From contig JAGOJH010000011.1 of NCBI GenBank assembly GCA_017995215.1, forward strand, positions 1 through 48,288: a stretch of 48,288 bases of DNA. Reading direction: 5' to 3'. Shown here in pieces: positions 41,567-48,288 of this stretch. Position 1 is the first letter of the stretch. Each line of letters opens with the position of its first letter. The translations under genes and the position numbers were made by a program. The stretch is from Thermoclostridium sp. GTDB taxonomy: Bacteria > Bacillota > Clostridia > DSM-8532. A model generated the notes under the pieces. It had not been told where the DNA came from, searched no databases, and worked only from the letters and a program-made list of their open reading frames with translations.

Positions 41567-43540
41567 TCAGTCGACAAACAAATTCAGGCATTCGCTTCCC
41601 TTTTTCACGAAAGCAATAAACTGATCTAATTCTGCATGCATCTTCACAGAACAACCACCCGAATATTCTTTCCTGTTGTTCACATCAATCCATTTACCGC
41701 AAGGAAGGTATACTTCACGGCAGGTCTGCCCCTGTTGAACGATTGGTGCATACAGGATGTCATCCCCAAACAGATACTGATCCCCCAGGGAGTAACAGGC
41801 TTCATCCTCCGGATAATCAAAAAACATTGGCCGCATCACAGGTTTCCCCGTTTCACTGGCGATATCCATATGCTTATGGATATAGGGGCGCAGCCGCTCC
41901 CGCAGTTCAATCAGCTTTTTTAGAATCGGGTATGCTTTTTCACCAAAGCTCCAAATTTCGTTGTCCCCACCGCTTCTCTCCTTCACGCCGGGATTGCGAT
42001 CAACCTGGCCGGGAGTGCGATTTCTGGCACCATGAAGCCTGGTAACCGGGCAAAACACACCAAACTGGAACCACCGCACAATCAGCTCCCTGAAAGAATC
42101 GCTTTCAATATCTCCTCCCCAGAAACCCCCTATGTCACTGTTCCACCAGGGTATGCCGCACATAGCCATGTTCAGCCCCGTCTTGACGCTCATCCGCAGG
42201 GACTCAAAGGTCGACGGAATATCACCCGACCACACCAGCGCCCCGAACCTCTGGCTTCCAATCCAGGCTGCGCGGATAAGGAGGATGATCTCGTCCTCGC
42301 CCGTTTTTTTCAATCCTTCATAAAAAAGCTGGCAGTAATGATATGGATATATCAGGCCCACTTCCTCACCATTACCTTTAAAGAACCGTAAATTATCAAA
42401 ATGGACTGGATTTATCTCGGGCTCTGCCTCATCCAGCCAGTAGCCTTTTATGCCTTTTTTATAGTAATTCTCATATACCTTGGACCATACATATTCACGG
42501 GTTTTCGGATTGCTGGGGTCGATATGTGTTTGAAGCCCGTAGAAATTGAAAATGCCGTATTGTCCGCTTTCCGTCCGCAGCAGCATGTTGCGCTCATCCA
42601 TGTACTGGTAGTTTTCGCTGTTGGGGTTGATCGTCGGCCAAATGGAGACTATCGGTTTAATCCCCATTTTCGTCAGTTCTTCACACATTCCCTCCGGATC
42701 CGGCCAATACCTTGGATCCAGCTTCCACTCGCCCTGTTCGGTCCAGTGAAAATAATCAATAATGATCGCAGACAGCGGAATACCACGTCTCTTGTATTCC
42801 CTGGCAACCTCCAGCAGTTCTTCCTGCTCCTCATACCGCAGCTTGCATTGCCAGAAGCCTGAAGCCCAGGCCGGAAATTTCGGAGCATGTCCTGTCAGGT
42901 CTGCATATTTAGCCATTACCTGTGCAGGTGTATCGCCGGCAATGACAACATAATCAATTTGCTTTGCAGTGTTTGCAGTCCACAGGGAATGATTGTTTGT
43001 TAACTCACAGCGGCCGATGGCCGGGTTATTCCACAAAAAACCATATCCTCTGGAGGAATACACAAAGGGGATGGAAGACTTGGCGTTCTTATGGATCAGC
43101 TCGCTGGTGGAGCCCTTCAAATCAAAACAATCATTCTGCTCCTGCCCCAGCCCATAAAAGTGTTCCTTGTCACAGGCCTGAAAAATAACGGTTGCTTTGT
43201 GGTTATCCCCACCCAGGGATCGGTAATCCCGGTATTTCATATGGAAAGCCATTTCTGAGCGCTCTGCCAGTATCTCCTGGCCGTCCCTGTAATAGATGAC
43301 CTTGCCGCTGGAGAACATTTCTGCTGAAAGCTTTCCGTTTGTAATAATCGCCTTGTCCCCTTCGACAACTGCCGTACAGTTTGTACGAGGTTGTTCCAAC
43401 AGGTTCCAGTTCTCTTCGGTCAGCCTGGCATTGGGCGAAGACCTGAACCGCAGGCAATCCGCTCCCCATGGCTCTACAACCGCCAGTTCATCCCTCTTTT
43501 GATAAACAATCCTGTTCTCCTGTACTGTTATTACTCCCAT
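41567..43540 (-). CDS. GH31 family alpha-xylosidase-like enzyme
   Basis: The 657-residue protein has the GH31 layout: an N-terminal beta-sandwich, a (beta/alpha)8 barrel and C-terminal beta domains. The nucleophile is Asp370 in KGYWLDEAEPE; the acid/base is Asp440 in LVWSGDIPSTF. The GYWLDEAEPE form and the preceding IIIDYFHWTEQGEWKLDPRYWPDP stretch are those of the alpha-xylosidase group (YicI/xyloglucan type). No signal peptide is present, so it acts in the cytoplasm. AAGGAGA stands at good distance from the second ATG (43540), which is chosen over the ATG two codons earlier. It is the last gene of a GH31-GH43-GH31 operon. Confidence 0.87.
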   Translation of the reverse strand: MGVITVQENRIVYQKRDELAVVEPWGADCLRFRSSPNARLTEENWNLLEQPRTNCTAVVEGDKAIITNGKLSAEMFSSGKVIYYRDGQEILAERSEMAFHMKYRDYRSLGGDNHKATVIFQACDKEHFYGLGQEQNDCFDLKGSTSELIHKNAKSSIPFVYSSRGYGFLWNNPAIGRCELTNNHSLWTANTAKQIDYVVIAGDTPAQVMAKYADLTGHAPKFPAWASGFWQCKLRYEEQEELLEVAREYKRRGIPLSAIIIDYFHWTEQGEWKLDPRYWPDPEGMCEELTKMGIKPIVSIWPTINPNSENYQYMDERNMLLRTESGQYGIFNFYGLQTHIDPSNPKTREYVWSKVYENYYKKGIKGYWLDEAEPEINPVHFDNLRFFKGNGEEVGLIYPYHYCQLFYEGLKKTGEDEIILLIRAAWIGSQRFGALVWSGDIPSTFESLRMSVKTGLNMAMCGIPWWNSDIGGFWGGDIESDSFRELIVRWFQFGVFCPVTRLHGARNRTPGQVDRNPGVKERSGGDNEIWSFGEKAYPILKKLIELRERLRPYIHKHMDIASETGKPVMRPMFFDYPEDEACYSLGDQYLFGDDILYAPIVQQGQTCREVYLPCGKWIDVNNRKEYSGGCSVKMHAELDQFIAFVKKGSECLNLFVD

Positions 43541-43567
43541 AACCATTCTCCTTCAGCTACATTGTGT

Positions 43568-45394
43568 CTACTCTACTACTTCGATTTTCATTTTTACCTT
43601 TGCAAGTTCAATGCTGATATCTCGTTCGGCAGACATATCGAATACCGGAATGCCCTCCCGGTTGAAATGCACCCGGCGAACAGCCGTACATCTGGGGCTT
43701 CTGTCCATGGTGTCCTGTGCATGGTATGCTATCATCAGGTTTCCATGCCTGTCTTTGAAAAAGGTATTATGGCCGGGACCATATTCACCCTTAACCGAGT
43801 AATAGGACAGAACGGGCGCATTGCTCTTTATCCAGTTTTGGGGATTCAGCAGGTCATCTTCTGTTTTGGCGGTTAACAGACCCAGCACATAGGAGTATCC
43901 GCCGGCAGCGCCTCCCGAATAGGTGAGATAAACCTTATCGTCCGTTACAATGGCATACGGGCCTTCATTATTAATTGTATGTTCATTGTTCTCCCAGCCA
44001 TACAGCGGTCTTGACAGCAGCACAGGGGCGCTTGTCAGTTGCCAGGGCTGCTTTGGATCAATCGTTGCGACATAAAGCATGGAACCGGAATCTTTCTGTG
44101 TACCAATGTGTTCGCGGTAGGACCATACCAGATAATGGCTGAAACCTGTGTGAAAATATGTCATATCCAGTGTGATTGCCTCTGAGGCGAGCCAGGTACC
44201 ATCCTTTTTCACAATACGAACGGGTTCCTCCCAATCGTCCGGACGAATGATGCTGCCACCCTTCTTAAGCCTCATGAGATGGGATTGTGGCCCCCAGACC
44301 CTTCCTCCGACGGCAAATAGAATGTACAGTTCTTCTGCGATGACATGAAATTCAGGAGCCCAGAAGGTTTGAACAAACCCCTTTTCCTCATTCCTGTCCA
44401 AAATGAGATATTCCTTTACCCCGTCTTCAAATAATCCGGATATGGTATCCGCTTCACGTACATATAAGCCAATATCATCGGTATTGTCATTGGTGGCGAT
44501 GAAATAGTATTTTCCGCACCATTGAATCACATCCGGGTCGGCGTATCCGACAGCTAAAGGGAACGGATATGCATCCTGGGTAACGGTACCCGTGATTTCG
44601 TATATCCCTGGTTTGGAAAAATCAATGCCTTCTGATTGCCATATAACTTGTTTTTCTGCTATGGAACCATCACTATAAACCGCCGATGCAGTAACGGTAT
44701 TGAGCTCGTCGGTAGAAGCTGTCTTGACAAGTTCTGGAACGATGATATCCACATTGACAAGGGGTGACCACTTCTGAAAAAGCTCCGTGCCAAAACGGGT
44801 ATCCACCTCCAGTACATTTCCCTTCACAGCTCCTTCCGGGGCATTGGGTGCGGTTTTGTAAGGAAGCATGACACCTTTCGCCGCATCTGACACACTGTCA
44901 GGGTTGTGAATATCCTTAATTGTGTTTTGAAAGGAACTTTCCTGCTCATCCTTCCACTTCAACACATACGTTTTTTCTGTGTGATCATACTCGCAAACAA
45001 CTTCCTGTATATATGCATCCTGATGTAAACAAAGCAGCCCGACTTCATTAAAATGAAAAAGGTCCCTTGAGATCCATAACACAGCCTTCCCTTTGCTCTC
45101 TTCGTCCCGGCTGCCGTCGGCATTAATTCTGACAGCTACGATCCCAAAGCCTCCATTCGCCAGAAGGAACAGATACGGCTTTTTCAGTCCTTTCTCATTC
45201 AGCGTATTATCAGGGGCAACTGTTGATTTTACAAATAAAATTCCATAGTTCTGATTCAATGCCTCATAATGGTCTCCATCCTTGCTGTACGCCATATGCA
45301 CGCTGTAGGCAAGATGTGACGAATACAGCTTCGGGACCGGTGTTCTGGTATAAACCAGAATACTTCCCTTGGCTGCATGCTGAGAGTTTATCAT
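43568..45394 (-). CDS. GH43 family glycosidase with internal Ig-like domain
   Basis: The 608-residue protein has an N-terminal propeller-like half domain (VHMAYSKDGDHYEALNQNYGILF, IVAVRINADGS, WISRDLFHF), a bacterial Ig-like insert near residues 230-285 (VTASAVYSDGSIAEKQVIW then PGIYEITGTV), and a GH43 catalytic domain from about 290 (VGYADPDVIQWCGKYYFIATND, FWAPEFHVI, GEYGPGHNTFF). The ADPDV aspartate is the expected base. There is no signal peptide. Such enzymes in Clostridia are usually arabinofuranosidases or xylosidases acting on side chains. AGAGGATAGG stands before the ATG at 45394; the longer open frame upstream is occupied by a 23-bp direct repeat. The GH31 gene follows after 27 bp. 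Confidence 0.8.
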   Translation of the reverse strand: MINSQHAAKGSILVYTRTPVPKLYSSHLAYSVHMAYSKDGDHYEALNQNYGILFVKSTVAPDNTLNEKGLKKPYLFLLANGGFGIVAVRINADGSRDEESKGKAVLWISRDLFHFNEVGLLCLHQDAYIQEVVCEYDHTEKTYVLKWKDEQESSFQNTIKDIHNPDSVSDAAKGVMLPYKTAPNAPEGAVKGNVLEVDTRFGTELFQKWSPLVNVDIIVPELVKTASTDELNTVTASAVYSDGSIAEKQVIWQSEGIDFSKPGIYEITGTVTQDAYPFPLAVGYADPDVIQWCGKYYFIATNDNTDDIGLYVREADTISGLFEDGVKEYLILDRNEEKGFVQTFWAPEFHVIAEELYILFAVGGRVWGPQSHLMRLKKGGSIIRPDDWEEPVRIVKKDGTWLASEAITLDMTYFHTGFSHYLVWSYREHIGTQKDSGSMLYVATIDPKQPWQLTSAPVLLSRPLYGWENNEHTINNEGPYAIVTDDKVYLTYSGGAAGGYSYVLGLLTAKTEDDLLNPQNWIKSNAPVLSYYSVKGEYGPGHNTFFKDRHGNLMIAYHAQDTMDRSPRCTAVRRVHFNREGIPVFDMSAERDISIELAKVKMKIEVVE

Positions 45395-45434
45395 ATTCCT
45401 ATCCTCTTTCTGGCCTTTGGACCTTAAATATCTT

Positions 45435-45514
45435 CTTCTCTGAGTGCTGTGAGAACATCTCCACCAACAATCGAAACCGACTGGCGGCCCACTTCTCTGA
45501 GTGCTGTGAGAACA
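45435..45514. repeat. Pair of 23-bp direct repeats with a 34-bp spacer
   Basis: The identical 23-mers at 45435-45457 and 45492-45514 start CTTCTCTGAGTG and end CTGTGAGAACA. Each has TTCTC/GAGAA arms that can form a small hairpin. They lie in the 178-bp gap between the second GH31 gene and the GH43 gene. The repeat-spacer geometry is CRISPR-like, but there are only two copies. Confidence 0.75.
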
Positions 45515-45572
45515 CACAAGTCCTCATTTGAAAGATGGGTGTAGGCTGCCATGATGTTTCATCCAGCATAAA

Positions 45573-47930
45573 TTATAGCTTGATGTTTTTTTCTTCGCCT
45601 TGATAACTGACCTCGATCGTCTTGGGTTGTCCGCAGCCTATCAGTTTAATCCGGAAGCTTTCCTGATAACGGAATGAACCGGCAGATTTTCCAAAGGTGA
45701 ACGTTCTGTCATGCTTCTGATATCTCAGGGGGATCTCAGAAAAGCATCCATTTTCATAAGCATATCCGTCACCACTGTCATTATAGAGGGTAAATTCACC
45801 GTCGGCTCCGCTGTAAACAAGAATTTCTGACACTTCGCCATTTTTCTCATCCGCGTAGGTTATCGGATCTGATACCGGGATAATGGAGCCTGCCTTCACA
45901 AACAGAGGGATGATATCGAGCGCGGCGTCACACAGAATCGTCTGTCCCCCCGCGTGAAATGTATTTGTCCAGAAATCATACCAGCCCGTCCCCTCTGGCA
46001 AATATACGCTTTTTGTTTTATCAGTTTCAGAAAGCGGAATACTGTTCGCTTCATAGTACATGGGTTCGGTTACGGGACAAACCAGCAATGCCTTGCCGAA
46101 CATATAGCAGTCGGAAATTTCCCTTACCCTTTCATCCTGTAAAAAATCGAATAAGAGACTTCTCATCATGACCGAATTTTTCCGACATACTTCAGCCCCC
46201 ATGGAATAAATATAGGGCAGCAACTGGTAGCGCAGTTTAATAAACTTCACGATGGGTTCATAAAAAACACCGCCAGGTTCCCCAAAATTCCATGGCTCCC
46301 GAGGCGTATCCGTGCCATGGGAACGGAAAACAGGCAAAAACGTGCCATATTGCAACCATCGGACATAAAGCTCCCTGTAACCCAGATCCTCCGCACCATT
46401 GTTAAAGTCGCCATCCCAGAACCACAGCTTGTTGGTATTGCCGCTGCTGTTGCAGCCCCTGTTTTCCCATTTATCCTTAACCGTGAAGAAAGCGCCGATA
46501 TCCAATGCCCAATAGGGCATCCCGCTCATGGAGAACTTGATCCCTTCGGTGATCTGTTTTCTAAGGACCGACCATTTGGCGCTGATGTCCCCCGACCATG
46601 CGATCGTTCCATAACGCTGCCCGGAGATATAAGAAGACCTTGTAAGGTTCACCACGCGTTTATCCTGGTTGGATTTGCGCCAGTTTTCGTAAATTCCCCT
46701 GGAGTGGTATAGACCATAAGAATTTAAACGCGTCCAGTCCATGGATTTTTTCGATGCATCCACAATCAATTGATACCGCACCTCTTCCGGGCGCCTTGTT
46801 TCCCCGTTCCAGTCTGCATCGGAGAAAGGTTCGGCATTATCACACCACCATGCGTCAATACCTGCCGCAAACCATTCCTCCTCGCATTGCTTCCAGTAGA
46901 CAGCCCTGGCTTCCTCACTGAAAGCATCATAGGTGGTTGAATTGGGCAGCAGCATTCCTTTCTCATTGAACTGCGAGAAATTACTGCTTTCTTTTACCAT
47001 GTTAGGCCAGATCGATACCATCAATTTGGCGTTCTGATCATGTAGTGTGTCCACAAGACCTTTTAAGTCCGGAAACCTGGTTTTGTCAGCCAGTTTCTCG
47101 CCCCACAGGCCATCACCCCAGGAAAGCCAGTCCTGAACGATACAATCGATGGGAATGCCCGACTTTCTAAAACGCCTTACCGTTTCTATCAGTTCCTCGG
47201 AAGAGTGGTACCTTTCTTTGGACTGGATGTAGCCAAATGCCCAGCGGGGCAGCATTGGTGAACCACCTGTCAGCCGTCTTAAATCCCTGATAATTTCCTC
47301 AAAGCTGTCACCCGTAATGACATAATAGGATATTTCCCGGGTCGTATCGATAGTAAAGGTTATTTCACCCTGTTTACTGTCAAAAATAACGGCACTTTCG
47401 GTATCGAGCAGAATTCCATAATTCCGGGTTGACAAAACAAAGGGGATGGAAATTTTCATATTGTTCTGATACAAATATTCCTTCCTGCCATGATAATTGT
47501 ACACCCCGTCTTCATGCTGACCCAGGCCATATAATCCTTCGTTTTCGGTAACAGAAAAAACAAGCCTGCCCTCGAAGGAAGTACCCGCTGGTTCTTCCCT
47601 GGCATTTTCAATATATGCCACTTCGCCGTTTGCAGTCTGTTTCCGTTTGATAATGGGTTCGCCGTCGATGAAATAACGATATACTTCCTTTTTTGATAAA
47701 CAGCGGCCGGTTTCCTTTAATATCACATCGCCCTGCCTGTTTTTAAAGGAAATGCAATTGTCTGAGGACGAATGCCCGGTCGTCACAAATTGATCCTGCG
47801 GCTTGAAGCTTTCAGAAATGAGAGCGCTGCTTGCAGGGCTCTCTTCTTCGAATGAATATACCACTCTGGTAATGCTTTTACTGTATGGTATGACATGAAC
47901 AATCAAAGACAGTTCTTTACTGTTTTCCAT
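45573..47930 (-). CDS. GH31 family glycosidase (alpha-xylosidase or alpha-glucosidase type)
   Basis: The 785-residue protein is a second GH31 enzyme, longer than its operon partner, with an extra C-terminal DUF5110-like domain (EILVYSGADGEFTLYNDSGDGYAYENG). The nucleophile is Asp364 in AWWCDNAEPF and the acid/base is Asp448 in IAWSGDISAKW. The WWCDNAEP form differs from the WLDEAEP of the neighbouring enzyme, so the two probably have different specificities. GLGQHEDGVYNYHGRK is typical of the N-terminal domain in xyloglucan-type alpha-xylosidases. No signal peptide is present. TAGGAGAAAG precedes the ATG. It is the first gene of the operon, with promoters upstream at 47949-47978 and 48144-48173. 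Confidence 0.87.
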   Translation of the reverse strand: MENSKELSLIVHVIPYSKSITRVVYSFEEESPASSALISESFKPQDQFVTTGHSSSDNCISFKNRQGDVILKETGRCLSKKEVYRYFIDGEPIIKRKQTANGEVAYIENAREEPAGTSFEGRLVFSVTENEGLYGLGQHEDGVYNYHGRKEYLYQNNMKISIPFVLSTRNYGILLDTESAVIFDSKQGEITFTIDTTREISYYVITGDSFEEIIRDLRRLTGGSPMLPRWAFGYIQSKERYHSSEELIETVRRFRKSGIPIDCIVQDWLSWGDGLWGEKLADKTRFPDLKGLVDTLHDQNAKLMVSIWPNMVKESSNFSQFNEKGMLLPNSTTYDAFSEEARAVYWKQCEEEWFAAGIDAWWCDNAEPFSDADWNGETRRPEEVRYQLIVDASKKSMDWTRLNSYGLYHSRGIYENWRKSNQDKRVVNLTRSSYISGQRYGTIAWSGDISAKWSVLRKQITEGIKFSMSGMPYWALDIGAFFTVKDKWENRGCNSSGNTNKLWFWDGDFNNGAEDLGYRELYVRWLQYGTFLPVFRSHGTDTPREPWNFGEPGGVFYEPIVKFIKLRYQLLPYIYSMGAEVCRKNSVMMRSLLFDFLQDERVREISDCYMFGKALLVCPVTEPMYYEANSIPLSETDKTKSVYLPEGTGWYDFWTNTFHAGGQTILCDAALDIIPLFVKAGSIIPVSDPITYADEKNGEVSEILVYSGADGEFTLYNDSGDGYAYENGCFSEIPLRYQKHDRTFTFGKSAGSFRYQESFRIKLIGCGQPKTIEVSYQGEEKNIKL

Positions 47931-47948
47931 TGTCTTTCTCCTATGCTA

Positions 47949-48030
47949 TTATTACAGCTTTTTATCGAGAAACGTCAAGTAAGGCGCGTTCCAGTACTGG
48001 TGTTATCCTTCATGGGTGAGCGTTCCAGTA
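47949..48030 (-). promoter_or_regulatory. Proximal promoter with two 11-bp direct repeats
   Basis: On the minus strand TTGACG (47978-47973), 18 bp and TAATAA (47954-47949) form a possible promoter, although its start would fall very near the ribosome binding site. GCGTTCCAGTA is repeated at 47986-47996 and 48020-48030, 34 bp apart, directly upstream of this -35. They are candidate sites for an activator. Confidence 0.35.
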
Positions 48031-48143
48031 AAATACGTTCCTCTGGTACGCGCCTGCTTTGGCGCACTATAAACACAAGCACCCACGAATACCGTCTTTT
48101 TCAGGATATCGGCAGTTAAATAGTACTTGCACACAACAGATAT

Positions 48144-48173
48144 AGTATAGCACAGGTTTCAAGTAAGCGTCAA
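48144..48173 (-). promoter_or_regulatory. Distal promoter of the GH31-GH43-GH31 operon
   Basis: Minus-strand TTGACG (48173-48168), 18 bp and TATACT (48149-48144) give a start near 48137, with a leader of about 205 nt that contains a GCGCC/GGCGC hairpin (near 48048-48064) and the 11-bp direct repeats. Confidence 0.5.
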
Positions 48174-48226
48174 GCAGATAATCACATAGTATATCAAATA
48201 ATGAATTGATACAATCACAATAAGTG

Positions 48227-48274
48227 AAGTTTAAAAAGTTTAAAAAGTTGAAAAAGTAAGCAAACTTTTTCAAC
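48227..48274. repeat. 9-bp tandem repeats running into a hairpin at the window edge
   Basis: AAGTTTAAA (48227-48235), AAGTTTAAA (48236-48244), AAGTTGAAA (48245-48253) and a partial fourth unit are in tandem. GTTGAAAAAGT (48247-48257) pairs with ACTTTTTCAAC (48264-48274). It is upstream of the distal promoter and may belong to the end of the gene beyond the window. Confidence 0.55.
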
Positions 48275-48288
48275 CTGGAACGGGTGAT

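Noticed and set aside
45435..45514. CRISPR array
   Set aside because: Only two repeats and one spacer, a 23-nt repeat is short, and no cas gene is in the window; kept only as a direct repeat of unknown role.
48067..48273. Minus-strand open frame of 68 codons, Phe/Asn/Leu-rich, at the right edge
   Set aside because: It starts with TTG without a ribosome binding site, its N-terminus is only the translation of 9-bp tandem repeats, and it overlaps the promoter of the GH31 operon.

Overview
This window reads like the chromosome of an anaerobic, plant-fibre- or mucin-using Firmicute of the class Clostridia. The signs are strong AGGAGG-type ribosome binding sites, sigma-A promoters, a TPP riboswitch, an S-layer-homology/NlpC protein, a YesM/YesN-type sensor pair, an NAD-dependent GH4 glycosidase and an anaerobe-type 4Fe-4S protein. 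No phage, insertion sequence, rRNA or tRNA gene was seen. All identifications come from reading motifs and remembered family features; no search was run.

Layout. 0-3.2 kb: the end of an efflux-type ABC operon (ATPase plus the first codons of a permease), a membrane-anchored Mrr-like protein and an MFS transporter. 3.4-10.9 kb: a large Lhr-type helicase, a rhamnulokinase flanked by two related palindromes, and a stand-alone dihydrolipoyl dehydrogenase. 11-15.5 kb: a 4Fe-4S protein with a His/Cys-rich linker, then a four-gene thiamine/HMP uptake operon (thiamine-binding protein, permease, binding lipoprotein, ATPase) led by a TPP riboswitch. 15.6-18.7 kb: a DUF1294 membrane protein, galactose mutarotase and an SLH-NlpC/P60 cell-wall hydrolase.

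18.7-48.3 kb is one large carbohydrate locus, nearly all on the minus strand. It encodes a GH4 alpha-galactosidase with a divergent AraC regulator; GH95 and GH43 enzymes; a YesN response regulator; a ribose-type (CUT2) sugar ABC transporter; a second sugar-binding lipoprotein; a YesM sensor kinase; a sugar-processing operon (FGGY kinase, GatD-like dehydrogenase, GatZ-like protein, FucU mutarotase, aldo/keto reductase); a LacI regulator; and a GH31-GH43-GH31 operon. The glycosidase set fits side-chain removal from fucosylated xyloglucan or from complex glucuronoarabinoxylan. None of the glycosidases has a signal peptide, so they should act on imported oligosaccharides.

The most interesting proposal is that this locus uses L-galactose and/or D-galactose through galactitol. 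The GH95 protein has Thr at the position where, from memory, alpha-L-fucosidases have His and an alpha-L-galactosidase has Thr. L- and D-galactose give the same meso polyol, galactitol, on reduction. An aldo/keto reductase, an FGGY kinase, a GatD-like galactitol-phosphate dehydrogenase and a GatZ-like protein could then carry galactitol through tagatose 6-phosphate to central metabolism without a PTS, an isomerase or an aldolase. The second binding lipoprotein with YesM and YesN resembles the AraPST three-component sugar sensor. Two 21-bp-spaced direct repeats before the transporter operon are a good candidate YesN site.
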